16,349 nucleotides of DNA from Clostridia bacterium (GTDB lineage: Bacteria; Bacillota_A; Clostridia; Christensenellales; Aristaeellaceae). Numbering within the stretch: position 1 is the stretch's first letter; the number at the start of each line of letters is the position of its first letter. The notes under the pieces were generated by a model. The model searched no databases. It saw only the letters and a list, made by a program, of their open reading frames with translations, and was not told the origin of the DNA. A program made the translations under genes and the position numbers. Of this stretch, positions 1-8,384 are shown in pieces. The stretch spans positions 1 through 16,349 of the forward strand of contig JAFQEB010000145.1 of the NCBI GenBank assembly GCA_017399225.1, given 5' to 3'.

Positions 1-3000
1 CCAGCATGCCGCGGACGAAGCCCGTGCCAAATTCCGGAATACCGAAGGTGCCGGTGGTGCAGTCGATGTCAGCGCGGGTCACACCCAGGGCCTCCGGGGA
101 CTGGAAGAGGCTTCGCACCGCCGGATCGTCCAGGGGAACCTCCGCCGGGGGAATGCCGGTGAGCTCCTCCAGCATGTGCAACACCGTGGGATCGTCGTGT
201 CCCAGGCAGTCCAGCTTCACCAGGATATCATGCATGGAGTTGAAGTCGAAGTGGGTGGTGGTGAAGTCGCTGTTCAGGTCGTCAGCGGGATGATTGACGG
301 CGGTGAACTGGTAGATTTCGTACTCCTTGGGCACAACGACCATGCCGCCGGGGTGCTGGCCGGTGGTGCGCTTCACGCCCACGCAGCCTGCCATCAGGCG
401 TTCTTTCTCGGTGTTGCCAGCCTGGATGCCGCGTTCTTCCATGTACTTGGCCACATAGCCGTAGGCGGTTTTGTCCGCCAGACCGGAAATGGTGCCTGCG
501 CGGAACACATGGTCGTGGCCGAACAGCTCTTCTACATAATGGTGGGCGCGGTTCTGGTATTCGCCGGAGAAGTTCAGGTCGATATCAGGCACGTTGTCGC
601 CCTCGAAGCCCAGGAAGACCTCGAAGGGAATATCGAAGCCGTCCTTGGTCAGGGGCTTGCCGCAGATGGGGCAGTCCTTGTCCGGCAGGTCCACACCCAT
701 CTTGTAGGCGGCCTTGTCCACGTCGAAGAAGCCCTTGCGGCAGTGGATGCAGCGGTAATGGGGCGGCAGGGCGTTCACCTCGGTGATGCCGCACATATGG
801 GCCACGAAGGACGAGCCCACCGAGCCGCGGGAGCCCACCAGATAGCCGTCGTCGTTGGACTTCTTCACCAGCTTCTGGGCGATGTTGTACAGGGTTGCGA
901 AGCCGTAGCCGATGATGGACTTGAGCTCCTTTTCGATGCGGGCCACGACGATCTCCGGCAGCTCGTCGCCGTACATCTCCTTCGCGCGGCCCCAGGTCAT
1001 ATTTTGAATATTGTCCGCCGCGTCCTCCCACAGGGGCTGGAAGGTGTCCTCGCCCTTGGGGTGGATGGGGAACAATTGCAGCTTCTCCACCTGGTCGGCG
1101 ATCTTGCGGGGGTTGTCGATGACCACCTCATGGCACTTTTCCGGGCCGAGGTAGGCAAACTCTTCCAGCATTTCGTCGGTGGTCTTGAAGTACAGGGGGG
1201 CCTGGTTGTCCGCGTCCTCAAAGCCCATGCCGGCCTGGATGATGGCGCGGTTCTTGGCGTGGTGCGGGTCGAGGAAGTGCACGTCGCCCGTAGCAACAAC
1301 CGGCTTGCCCAGCTCCTCGCCGAGCTTGACGATGATGCGGTTGAGGTCGCGCAGGCCCTCCTCGTCGGGGATTCTGCCCTCGCGCACCATGAAGTAGTTG
1401 TTGCCGATGGGCTGGATCTCGAGGTAGTCGTACCAGCTGGCGATCTCCTTCAGCTTCTCCCAGGGCTCGTTGGCGAGCACCGCCTGGAACAGCTCGCCCG
1501 CCTCGCAGGCGCTGCCGATGATGAGGCCCTCCCGCAGCCGCTGGATCTCATGCTTGGGCATGTGGGGGCGGCGGCGGAAGTAGTCCAGATGGCCGATGGT
1601 GACGAGCCTGTTCAGGTTCACCAGGCCGTCCTGGGTCTTGACGAGGATGATGACATGGTAGCTGTCGCCGATCGCGCCGCCCTTGAGGGTGTTGATGTCG
1701 GCGAGGGTGCGCAGGCCCTTATCCTCCTGGAGCATCTTGAACATGCGGTTGAGGCAGTGGGCGGTTGCCGTCGCGTCATGCACGGCGCGGTGGGCGTTTT
1801 TGAGGGACACCTGCAGCTGCTTGCACACGGCGGAGAGCTTGAAGCTCTTCATTTCCGGGAACATCTTGCGGCTGAGGGTCAGGGTGTCGATGACCGGCGC
1901 GTTGAAGGTGCGGCCCAGGCGCTTCAATTCCGCCTTGAGCAGGGACGCATCAAAGGCCGCGTTGTGGGCCGCGATGGGCGCGTCGCCGATAAAGTCCATC
2001 AGTTTCGGGATGGCGGTCTCGGCAGTCTCCTTGTCCGCCAGCATCATGTCGGTGATGCCGGTCAGCTTGACGATCTTCTCCTTCAGCGGCTGCTTGGGGT
2101 TCACCAGCAGGGACAGGGAATCCACCACCGTGCCGCCCACCACCTTCACCGCGCCGATCTCGATGACGCGGTCCACAGCGGTGTTCAGGCCCGTGGACTC
2201 AAAGTCCAGCACGATAATGGGGTCGTCCATCGACCGGTCGTCGGCGTTCGCGACGGCCTGCTTTTCGTCGATCATGTAGCCCTCGCAGCCGGGGATCAGC
2301 TTGATGGGCTGCTTCTTGACTGCGTTGAAGGCCGCCGGGAAAGCCTGCACCACGCCGTGGTCGGTGATGGCCACCGCCGGGTGCCCCCACTTGATGGCGC
2401 GCTTGATCAGGTCGCCCGCGGGAGTCATGGCGTCCATGTTGGACATGTTGGTGTGCATGTGCAGCTCGATGCGCTTTTCCTCGGCCGTGTCCTCACGCTC
2501 GATGCGCTCCATGGGCACCATATCGCGCACGGAGATGGACAGCTCGCGGGCGAAGTTGTCGTACATGCACTCGCCGCGGATCTTGACGTTCATGCCGACC
2601 TTGATCTGATTGACCTTGTCCATGACAGCCTGCCGCTCCTCGGGGGTGATGGGCGGCAGGGGCTCGTCCTCATTGCGGCGCTTGCCGAACTGACCCCGGC
2701 GGAAGCGGAAGAAATTCTTGCACAGGATGGACGATGTGTAGTCCGTGACGGCGAAGGTGACCAGCAGCATCTCGCCGCCCTTGAGCTCCTTCGTCTCCAT
2801 TTTGAAGATATCGCCCTGCACAACGACCAGGCCCGCATCGGAGGTCAGCTCCTTCATCTCGATGGGCTTGTCCGCAATGGCGCGGCCCATGATGGGCTTG
2901 CCGATGGCGGTGTTGGTCATCTGGGGCGTGAGAATATCCGCCTTCTTTGCTTCCTCGGCGGCGGCGATGGCGGCGGCACGGGCTGCCTCCTCGGCGCGCT

Positions 3001-3646
3001 CTGCGTCGGATTTCTTTTCCCGGGGTTTTCGCTCCTTCTTTTCCTTTTCGGGCTTGGGCTGGGCAGGCGTGCCCGCGCCATACTTCTCCGCCAGCTCGGC
3101 GGTGGTGTAGGTGATCGCCGCAGCCTTCTCCCGCTCCTGCCGGATCTCCTCCAGGCGCTTCTCCTGATCGCCCGCCACGGTCAATTCGACCTTCATTTCC
3201 AGCGAGAAGATATCCTTCACCGCCTGGGCGAGTCGGGCCGCCACGTTCTGCTTGGCCATATAGGCCATGGAGAAGGGGTCAGGAAAGGTGAGCGTGATGT
3301 GATCATCCAGGCAGCGCCAGTCGATCTGATCCATCCAGGAGACGGAGGCGGGGTAGTTGCGCTTGAGGAAGTCCGTCAGCACAGGCTTGTAGGCGCTGAT
3401 GTTATCGATGAAATCCTCCTTGAGGCCCGGGGACACGACGCGCAGCGCCAGGGGCTTCTGGGGGAAGATGCGGCGCAGGATGCGCTCCATCCGCAGGAAG
3501 GAAGCCTCCTCCACCAGCACGCTGGATTCAAAGGTGATGTACACCTTTCCCTGGGCGCGGACGTACACCACGCGGGGCGCGGACAGCGCGCCCTTCAGGT
3601 GGGGCAATTCGGAGTATATCTGGCTCAGCAGATCCTCATAGCTCAT
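1..3646 (-). CDS. polC: DNA polymerase III PolC-type alpha subunit (5' part, cut by window edge)
   Basis: This is the replicative DNA polymerase of low-GC-type Gram-positives, combining 5'-3' synthesis with 3'-5' proofreading. About 1215 codons are present; the family is usually near 1430-1450 residues, so the C-terminal part lies beyond position 1. Visible order: N-terminal domain (about 1-190); a Lys/Ala/Glu-rich charged linker (about 192-236); an OB-like domain (about 260-375); PHP domain starting with ELHMHT (H396, H398); an inserted DEDDh exonuclease with VLDFES (D481, E483), then HNAAFDASLL and HRAVHDATA; return to PHP; a CxxC...CxxC zinc motif (C966/C969, C992/C995); and the polymerase motif PDIDLNF with D1021 and D1023. 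The ATG is preceded by AAGGAGG eight bases upstream. It follows the SpoU methyltransferase gene on the same strand after 181 bp. Nothing looks broken. Identification is secure. Confidence 0.98.
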   Translation of the reverse strand, partial: MSYEDLLSQIYSELPHLKGALSAPRVVYVRAQGKVYITFESSVLVEEASFLRMERILRRIFPQKPLALRVVSPGLKEDFIDNISAYKPVLTDFLKRNYPASVSWMDQIDWRCLDDHITLTFPDPFSMAYMAKQNVAARLAQAVKDIFSLEMKVELTVAGDQEKRLEEIRQEREKAAAITYTTAELAEKYGAGTPAQPKPEKEKKERKPREKKSDAERAEEAARAAAIAAAEEAKKADILTPQMTNTAIGKPIMGRAIADKPIEMKELTSDAGLVVVQGDIFKMETKELKGGEMLLVTFAVTDYTSSILCKNFFRFRRGQFGKRRNEDEPLPPITPEERQAVMDKVNQIKVGMNVKIRGECMYDNFARELSISVRDMVPMERIEREDTAEEKRIELHMHTNMSNMDAMTPAGDLIKRAIKWGHPAVAITDHGVVQAFPAAFNAVKKQPIKLIPGCEGYMIDEKQAVANADDRSMDDPIIVLDFESTGLNTAVDRVIEIGAVKVVGGTVVDSLSLLVNPKQPLKEKIVKLTGITDMMLADKETAETAIPKLMDFIGDAPIAAHNAAFDASLLKAELKRLGRTFNAPVIDTLTLSRKMFPEMKSFKLSAVCKQLQVSLKNAHRAVHDATATAHCLNRMFKMLQEDKGLRTLADINTLKGGAIGDSYHVIILVKTQDGLVNLNRLVTIGHLDYFRRRPHMPKHEIQRLREGLIIGSACEAGELFQAVLANEPWEKLKEIASWYDYLEIQPIGNNYFMVREGRIPDEEGLRDLNRIIVKLGEELGKPVVATGDVHFLDPHHAKNRAIIQAGMGFEDADNQAPLYFKTTDEMLEEFAYLGPEKCHEVVIDNPRKIADQVEKLQLFPIHPKGEDTFQPLWEDAADNIQNMTWGRAKEMYGDELPEIVVARIEKELKSIIGYGFATLYNIAQKLVKKSNDDGYLVGSRGSVGSSFVAHMCGITEVNALPPHYRCIHCRKGFFDVDKAAYKMGVDLPDKDCPICGKPLTKDGFDIPFEVFLGFEGDNVPDIDLNFSGEYQNRAHHYVEELFGHDHVFRAGTISGLADKTAYGYVAKYMEERGIQAGNTEKERLMAGCVGVKRTTGQHPGGMVVVPKEYEIYQFTAVNHPADDLNSDFTTTHFDFNSMHDILVKLDCLGHDDPTVLHMLEELTGIPPAEVPLDDPAVRSLFQSPEALGVTRADIDCTTGTFGIPEFGTGFVRGML

Positions 3647-3710
3647 GGCGGGAGCCTCCTTTCGTCTTGCTTTGCGGGGAGCTTTTGCTTGGGCGGGATT
3701 GCGTGATTCT

Positions 3711-3767
3711 CTGGTGGCCGCCGGCTTGGAGAACGATGTGCCTTAGCGGTTGTTGGGGGGCCACCAG
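3711..3767. repeat. Inverted repeat in the polC leader (9-bp perfect arms)
   Basis: CTGGTGGCC at 3711-3719 is matched by GGCCACCAG at 3759-3767, with 39 bases between. It lies 65 bp upstream of the polC start, between that start and the heptamer array. There is no T-run on the minus strand, so it does not look like an intrinsic terminator. A leader-RNA stem or a repeat remnant are both possible. Confidence 0.5.
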
Positions 3768-3771
3768 GAGT

Positions 3772-3806
3772 GAATAGTGAATAGTGAATAATGAATAGTG
3801 AATAGT
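3772..3806. repeat. Heptanucleotide tandem repeat (GAATAGT x5)
   Basis: There are five consecutive 7-base units, GAATAGT, GAATAGT, GAATAAT, GAATAGT, GAATAGT, followed by GGAAT. The array is AT-rich against GC-rich surroundings and sits just after the stop codon of the SpoU methyltransferase gene (read on the minus strand), between it and polC. No promoter with a good -35 element is visible in it. Confidence 0.85.
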
Positions 3807-3827
3807 GGAATGGCGGGGGCCGATGCG

Positions 3828-4550
3828 TCAGCGAGTGAAGCCGTAGATGCCGATGGCCGCGGCGATGGACAGGTTCAGCGAGTCGATCCGCTCGTTGGAG
3901 GGGATACGCACCGGCTGGCCCTTCTTCGCAAACTCCTGCGGCAGGCCGCTGCCCTCGTTGCCGAAGATGAGCGTCCACCTTTCCGGCACGCCCTGGGCCA
4001 GCACGTCCGGCAGGCTGCGGGAGCCGTCCAGCATGAAGGGGAACAGCGCGCGCGCCGGGTGATCAGCCTCGTAAGCCTGAAAGGTATCATAGGTATGGAT
4101 GCGCAGCTGGAACATGCTGCCCATGCTGGCGCGCACCACGCGGGGGTCAAATACGTCCACGCAGGGGCGGATGAGGGCCACGTCCTCCACGCCGAAGCCC
4201 AGGGCCGTGCGCAGGATGGTGCCCACATTGCCGCAGTCCGAGGGGTTGTGGAGCACGACGTGGGGCTTGTCCGCCGCCAGGGCGTCATCGAACTTGCTGA
4301 ACACCGCCGCCGCAAAACAGTTCTCCTTGCCGGAGATGCGGGCAAGGGCACGGTCAGCCTCCTCGACGCGGACATGCAGCTTCGCCGCCAGCTCCGTCAG
4401 GCGCTGGGCCCCCTCCGTCCCTGCGGACTTGGAGTGCAGGAGGATGCGCCGCGCGCTCTCCGGCCGGTGCAGCAGGCACTCCATCGCCGGGAACATGCCC
4501 GGGGCGTAGGCATAATCAAGGTCACTACGATAAGGGGACAGGGACGGCAT
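3828..4550 (-). CDS. SpoU/TrmH-family RNA 2'-O-methyltransferase
   Basis: Predicted cytoplasmic SPOUT-fold enzyme that would transfer a methyl group from S-adenosylmethionine to a ribose 2'-OH in tRNA or rRNA. The protein has 240 residues. The N-terminal part (about 10-80) resembles the SpoU substrate-binding domain. The three SpoU motifs are clear: N102 and NVGTILRT (108-115), FGNEGSGLP (196-204) and IDSLNLSIAAAIGIY (222-236), the knotted cofactor-binding tail. Start choice: an upstream in-frame TTG at 4571 would place the GGAGG site inside the gene, while the ATG at 4550 has GGAGG seven bases before it. The upstream GNAT gene ends 17 bp earlier, so co-transcription is likely. The exact RNA target (a TsnR, RlmB or TrmH-like nucleoside) cannot be told from the sequence. 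Confidence 0.93.
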   Translation of the reverse strand: MPSLSPYRSDLDYAYAPGMFPAMECLLHRPESARRILLHSKSAGTEGAQRLTELAAKLHVRVEEADRALARISGKENCFAAAVFSKFDDALAADKPHVVLHNPSDCGNVGTILRTALGFGVEDVALIRPCVDVFDPRVVRASMGSMFQLRIHTYDTFQAYEADHPARALFPFMLDGSRSLPDVLAQGVPERWTLIFGNEGSGLPQEFAKKGQPVRIPSNERIDSLNLSIAAAIGIYGFTR

Positions 4551-4557
4551 AGCGCCA

Positions 4558-4562
4558 CCTCC
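4558..4562 (-). promoter_or_regulatory. Ribosome binding site fixing the SpoU methyltransferase start
   Basis: GGAGG on the minus strand is followed by seven bases and then ATG at 4550. It lies between the stop of the GNAT gene (4568) and this ATG, which argues against the TTG at 4571 as start. Confidence 0.8.
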
Positions 4563-4567
4563 AAACT

Positions 4568-5080
4568 TCAAATCCGGAACGGCAGACCCAACAGGTCTGT
4601 CCGGCCCTCGCGCATCGCTCCCTGCAGGGGCTTGCGCATGGTGATCATCTGCAATGTATCATAGCCCAGCGCGTGATACAGCCGCATCGCCGCCAGGTTC
4701 TGCGGGATCACGTCCATGCTGACAGCCGGGGCGTGCATGTCCCGCCGGGCGATCTCCTCCGCCAGCACAACAGCCCGCGTGGCAATCCCCCGCCGGCGCA
4801 GTTCCGGCCGGATGAAGAGGTTCTCGATCCACACGACCGTTCCGCCGTGCCGTGCCAGAAAGAGCAGTCCTGCAGTTTTGCCGTCCTCCTCAATGAAGAA
4901 CAGCGCCGCATCTTCCCGCGCCTCCCAGTCTGCCAGATCCTCCTCCGCAGCCGTCAGGCGCTCCGGCGTCACTGCCGCCGCCTCGTTTTCCGACAGCGCG
5001 TAGTGTTCCGCATAGAACGCAGCCAGCAACGCCGTCATCGCATCCCGCGAGGCTGCGGAATACGGAGTCAGTTTCGTCAT
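4568..5080 (-). CDS. GNAT-family N-acetyltransferase
   Basis: Predicted acetyl-CoA dependent N-acetyltransferase of 170 residues, the normal size for a single GNAT domain. The acetyl-CoA pyrophosphate loop is visible as RPELRRRGIATR (91-102, RxxGxA pattern), after the beta strand VVWIENLFI, and the later motif IPQNLAAMRLYHALGYD (125-141) carries the usual Asn and the YHALGY helix. The substrate cannot be inferred. Its ATG overlaps the stop of the upstream membrane-protein gene in an ATGA (5077-5080), and its GGAGGAG site lies inside that gene, which implies translational coupling. The next gene begins 17 bp downstream. Confidence 0.92.
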   Translation of the reverse strand: MTKLTPYSAASRDAMTALLAAFYAEHYALSENEAAAVTPERLTAAEEDLADWEAREDAALFFIEEDGKTAGLLFLARHGGTVVWIENLFIRPELRRRGIATRAVVLAEEIARRDMHAPAVSMDVIPQNLAAMRLYHALGYDTLQMITMRKPLQGAMREGRTDLLGLPFRI

Positions 5081-6138
5081 GGTTCATTCTCCTCCTCCAG
5101 CAGCCGCTTCGCCGCCGCTGCCACGGGCACGGCCAGCACCGCGCCGGGCAGGCCGAAGAGCCCTCCGCCCAGCAGCATCACGGTGAGCATCCACACCGGC
5201 GGCAGGCCGAGGGTCGCCCCCACCAGCCGGGGATAGATGAGGTTGCTCTCCACCTGCTGCAGGATCAGGAAAAAGATCAGGAATTTCAGCGCGCAGCCCG
5301 CGCCGCAGGGCATCAGCATCGCCGCGCCGGCTGCGGCCGCCAGGGGCGTGCCTGCCAGCGGGATCGCCGCGGACACGCCTGCCAGCACTGAGATCGTCAG
5401 CGCGCCGGGCAAGCCCAGCGCCATCATGCCCAGCAGGCACAGGCAGCCCAGCAGCAGCGCCTCCAACACCTGGCCCTTCACATAGGTGCGCAGCGCCTCG
5501 TTCAGCGCCCGCAGCACCTGCACGATGCAGCCATGGGCCCGCTCCCCCAGCAGGCGCCGGGACAGGCAGGTCAGCTGCGCGCCCAGGCGTTCCTTGCCGG
5601 CCAGGATGTAGGCGGCAAAGACCACCGCCAGCGCCAGGTTGGCAGCCCCTGCGGTCAGGGCAGAGAGCGTCTCTGCCGCTGTACCCAGCAGCCGTCCGGC
5701 CCCCTCCAGGGCCATCGAAGCGGCTCGCTCCGTCAGGTCATGCCAGTTGGGCGCAAGCCGGAGCCACGCTGCCGCGCCGGAACGCTCCAGCCATTCGGCA
5801 AAGGCTGCCAGCAGCCCGGGCAGCTCCCCGGCCAGCAGCGCAACGCCGCGCAGCAGCTCCGGCAATATCACCCAGGCCAGCCATGCCGTCAGGGCGATCC
5901 CCCCGGCCAGGGAGAGGGTCAGGCACACTGCGCGCCCAAGCCGCCCACCCCGGGGGAAGAGCCTGCGCTCCAGCGCCTCCATGGGGAGGCCCGCCACATA
6001 AGCAACGCCCCCGCCCAGCAGCAGGGGCGTCATGATGCCCGTAAGCGCCGAAAGCCTGTCGCCTCCGGCACAGATCATATATACCGCGACCGCCGTCGCC
6101 CCCAGGCGCAGGCAGGCCGCCCATGAGATCTCCTTCAC
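5077..6138 (-). CDS. AI-2E transporter (PerM/YtvI) family membrane protein
   Basis: Integral membrane protein of 353 residues, matching the 340-370 residue norm of the AI-2E/PerM family. Hydrophobic segments appear near residues 8-50 (two), 69-92, 155-175 and several between about 218 and 345, consistent with seven to eight helices. The family's C-terminal signature is recognisable in QQVESNLIYPRLVGATLGLP followed by PVWMLTVMLLGGGLFGLPG. Members have been linked to autoinducer-2 export, sodium/proton exchange or sporulation (YtvI), so no substrate is assigned. The start is a GTG with GGAGG six bases upstream; an overlapping ATG at about 6124 is in another frame. It is 64 bp downstream of ftsY with no terminator between and overlaps the following GNAT gene by 4 bp. 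Confidence 0.9.
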   Translation of the reverse strand: MKEISWAACLRLGATAVAVYMICAGGDRLSALTGIMTPLLLGGGVAYVAGLPMEALERRLFPRGGRLGRAVCLTLSLAGGIALTAWLAWVILPELLRGVALLAGELPGLLAAFAEWLERSGAAAWLRLAPNWHDLTERAASMALEGAGRLLGTAAETLSALTAGAANLALAVVFAAYILAGKERLGAQLTCLSRRLLGERAHGCIVQVLRALNEALRTYVKGQVLEALLLGCLCLLGMMALGLPGALTISVLAGVSAAIPLAGTPLAAAAGAAMLMPCGAGCALKFLIFFLILQQVESNLIYPRLVGATLGLPPVWMLTVMLLGGGLFGLPGAVLAVPVAAAAKRLLEEENEP

Positions 6139-6144
6139 CCTTCG

Positions 6145-6149
6145 CCTCC
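6145..6149 (-). promoter_or_regulatory. Ribosome binding site supporting a GTG start
   Basis: GGAGG followed by CGAAGG and then GTG at 6138. This decides for the GTG start of the AI-2E family gene, since no in-frame ATG lies close by. Confidence 0.75.
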
Positions 6150-6202
6150 GCAGATGATGTCATTCCATCATACGCAGAGACGCATCAGATATCACCGGAT
6201 GA

Positions 6203-7117
6203 TCAGAACAGGGCCTCGACAAAGTCCTTTGCGCTGAAGGGCTGCAGGTCGTCGATGCCCTCGCCCACGCCGATGTACCACACGGGCACCTCCAGCTCCT
6301 GGCGGATGGCCAGCGCGATGCCGCCCTTGGCCGTGCCGTCCAGCTTGGTCAGGATGATGCCGCCGATCTCGCACACTTCCTTGAAGGCGCGGGCCTGGAC
6401 CAGACCGTTCTGACCCGTGGTGGCGTCCAGCACCAGCATACAGCGCACCTCGGCCTCGGGGTATTCCCGGTCGATGACGCGGCGCATCTTGTTCAGTTCG
6501 TCCATCAGGTTCTTCTTGTTGTGCAGACGGCCGGCGGTATCCACGATCAGCAGATCCGCGCCCTGGGCCTTGGCGGACTTCACGCCGTCGAACACCACCG
6601 CTGCCGGATCGGCCCCCTCGGCGTGCTTGACGATCGGCACGCGGGCCCGCTCGGCCCACACGGTCAGCTGCTCCGCCGCCGCGGCACGGAAGGTATCGCC
6701 CGCACACAGGATGATGCGGCGGCCGATGTTCTGGAAGCGCAGCGCCAGCTTACCGATAGTGGTGGTCTTGCCAACGCCGTTGACGCCCACCACCAGCATG
6801 ACCATCGGCCACTTCAGCGGGGGACGCGGGATGTTCATCTGCTCGACCATGATCTGCTTGAGGATGTTCTTCGCCTCCTCGGCGTCCTTGACCTTGCCCG
6901 CCGCCACTCGCTCGCGCAGCTCGTCCATGATGGCCATGGTGGCCTTCATGCCGCAGTCGGACAGGAGCAGGATGTCCTCCAGCTCCTCATAGAAATCCTC
7001 GTCGATCTTGCGGGTTTCCTTCACCAGTGTATCCACACGGCCCGTCATGGCGCTGCGGGTCTTGCTCAGACCTTCGCGGAGCCGCGCAAACAGGCCCTTC
7101 TTTTCCTTCTCGGACAT
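6203..7117 (-). CDS. ftsY: Signal recognition particle receptor FtsY
   Basis: SRP-type GTPase that receives ribosome-nascent chain-SRP complexes at the membrane and passes them to SecYEG. The protein has 304 residues: a helical N domain (about 1-95) and the G domain. Motifs: P-loop GVNGVGKTT (111-119), DTFRAAAAEQL (141-151), DTAGR (193-197), TKLDGTAKGG (257-266) and the C-terminal IGVGEGIDDLQPF. DTFRAAAAEQL and the long SRP-family insertion separate it from other P-loop GTPases, and the absence of an M domain separates it from Ffh. The acidic A domain of E. coli FtsY is missing, as is usual in Bacillota. The ATG has GGAGG eight bases upstream. It appears to head the transcription unit leading toward polC. 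Confidence 0.97.
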   Translation of the reverse strand: MSEKEKKGLFARLREGLSKTRSAMTGRVDTLVKETRKIDEDFYEELEDILLLSDCGMKATMAIMDELRERVAAGKVKDAEEAKNILKQIMVEQMNIPRPPLKWPMVMLVVGVNGVGKTTTIGKLALRFQNIGRRIILCAGDTFRAAAAEQLTVWAERARVPIVKHAEGADPAAVVFDGVKSAKAQGADLLIVDTAGRLHNKKNLMDELNKMRRVIDREYPEAEVRCMLVLDATTGQNGLVQARAFKEVCEIGGIILTKLDGTAKGGIALAIRQELEVPVWYIGVGEGIDDLQPFSAKDFVEALF

Positions 7118-7153
7118 GGGAGATCCCTCCTTGAATATGCAATGCTGATAATC

Positions 7154-7182
7154 ATTTTACCATAGAATCGGCGTTTTGGGAA
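7154..7182 (-). promoter_or_regulatory. Candidate sigma-A promoter of ftsY
   Basis: On the minus strand, TTCCCA (7182-7177, 4/6 to consensus) and TAAAAT (7159-7154, 5/6) are 17 bases apart, and TGG just before the -10 element makes an extended -10. It ends 37 bp before the ftsY ATG. The -35 element is weak, so confidence is moderate. Confidence 0.5.
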
Positions 7183-7184
7183 GA

Positions 7185-7446
7185 GGGGGCCGGCCACTGG
7201 CCGCCCGCCGTGCTGCGGGGGCATACTGCCTCACAGGGAGGCGCGTCTGCGGACGCGCAAGACCCTCCCACCCGCTGTCGCGGGAGCTCTCCCCAAGGGA
7301 GAGCCTTTTGGCTGCGTTGATGCCGCCTGCCCGTGAGGGGCGGCCTCATCCACCACCGCTGACGCGGCGGTCCCCCTCCCCGGGGGGAAGGTTTTATATG
7401 TGCGTAACGCCGTAGGGGCGACCATTGGTCGCCCGCCGTGCTGCGA
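7185..7446. repeat. Composite palindromic intergenic repeat, locus 1
   Basis: This fills most of the 331-bp gap between ftsY and the DMT permease gene; I see no coding sequence in it. On the plus strand four blocks follow each other: a variant of block C (7185-7216, a GGCCACTGGCC palindrome ending GCCCGCCGTGCTGC); block B (7217-7311, containing GCGCGTCTGCGGACGCGC and the hairpin GCTCTCCCCAAGGGAGAGC followed by CTTTT); block A (7342-7396, CCTCATCC...CACCGC... and CCCC/GGGG arms followed by AAGG); and block C (7412-7445, GGGGCGACCATTGGTCGCCC). The same blocks occur at 15951-16228. Blocks B and A may also affect transcript ends of the permease gene. Confidence 0.8.
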
Positions 7447-7448
7447 TC

Positions 7449-8351
7449 TCACTTCCGCTTCAGCATCCCGCTGGTGCCCATCAGGTACAGCGCCAGGCCG
7501 CCGATGATCACCATGCCGCCGACGAACACCAGCGGCTCCGGGATCTTGTCGAACATGACATAGCTCCAGACCATCGCGCCCACGGGCTCGCCCAGCAGCG
7601 CAAAGCTCACCACTGTCGCCGAGACCTTTCCCAGCGCGAGGGTGAACATCGAGTGCCCCAGCAGCGTGCAGCCTGCAGCAAGGCCCACCACGCACCAGAA
7701 GGCAGGCCAGGGCAGCCGGAAGCCGCCCAGGAAGGGCAGCGCCAGCGCCAGCAGCAGCGCCGTCTGGGCGTAGAGCAGCACCATGAAGGGCAGCGCCTCC
7801 ACCGTGCGGCGGGCATAGCGGTTGCACAGCCAGTGCCCGGCCATCATGATAGCCCCTGCCAGCGCCAGCAGCGCGCCGGTCAGGTCGCCGGTGTTCTGGC
7901 TGCCCAGGCCGTTGGCGGCAATCATCAGCGCGCCCGCCACGGCCACCAGTGCGCCGGGGATGGCTGCACGGGGCATTTTCTCCTTCAGCACGACGCCGGA
8001 GAGCGCCGCCACAAACAGCGGCTGCGTACACACCAGCGCCACGGAGGCAAAGGTGTCCGTCTGATCCAGCGAGGTCATCCAGGTCAGATAATGCAGCGCC
8101 AGGCACACGCTGGCCGCCACGCTCCACAGCCACTGGCTGCGGGTCATCTTCATCAGGCTGCGCACGGGCGCTTCCTGCGCGCCCTTTCGCTTCACGAAGA
8201 GCATCGGCAGCAGGATCGCCGCCGACAGGGCCATGCGCATCATCGCGATGGTCGCCGGATTCGCGCCATGCTGCAGGCCCAGCGTCACCAGCGGCCCGGA
8301 GTAGGACACCATCACCACGCCCAGCAGGACGAGGAGGTAGGAGGGGGACAT
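7449..8351 (-). CDS. EamA/DMT-family permease
   Basis: Predicted inner-membrane exporter or importer of small metabolites from the drug/metabolite transporter superfamily. The protein has 300 residues, the usual size for a ten-helix member with two EamA repeats (about 5-145 and 155-288). Supporting features are regularly spaced hydrophobic helices, the first-repeat region with AMMRMALSAAILLPML, the helix before the midpoint with PLFVAALSGVVLKEK, and its second-repeat counterpart with TVVSFALLGEPVGAMVW, where the LLGEP signature is typical. The substrate is unknown. It begins 43 bp after the GNAT gene at 8395, with no terminator between, so the two probably share a transcript. The ribosome binding site is weak (AGAAGG about ten bases from the ATG). 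Confidence 0.92.
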   Translation of the reverse strand: MSPSYLLVLLGVVMVSYSGPLVTLGLQHGANPATIAMMRMALSAAILLPMLFVKRKGAQEAPVRSLMKMTRSQWLWSVAASVCLALHYLTWMTSLDQTDTFASVALVCTQPLFVAALSGVVLKEKMPRAAIPGALVAVAGALMIAANGLGSQNTGDLTGALLALAGAIMMAGHWLCNRYARRTVEALPFMVLLYAQTALLLALALPFLGGFRLPWPAFWCVVGLAAGCTLLGHSMFTLALGKVSATVVSFALLGEPVGAMVWSYVMFDKIPEPLVFVGGMVIIGGLALYLMGTSGMLKRK

Positions 8352-8384
8352 GCTTCTTACGCCTTCTTTCTTCAGCGGGGTGGA

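Noticed and set aside
176..3706. Open frame of 1176 codons on the plus strand
   Set aside because: It runs in exact codon register opposite polC, where stops arise only from TTA, CTA or TCA sense codons, which are rare in this GC-rich genome. The translation is low-complexity Val/Leu/Gly/His/Asp with no domain, and polC carries all expected motifs.
7231..8133. 300-codon minus-strand frame running through the permease gene into repeat locus 1
   Set aside because: Out of frame with the EamA protein, and its C-terminal part only translates palindromic repeats.
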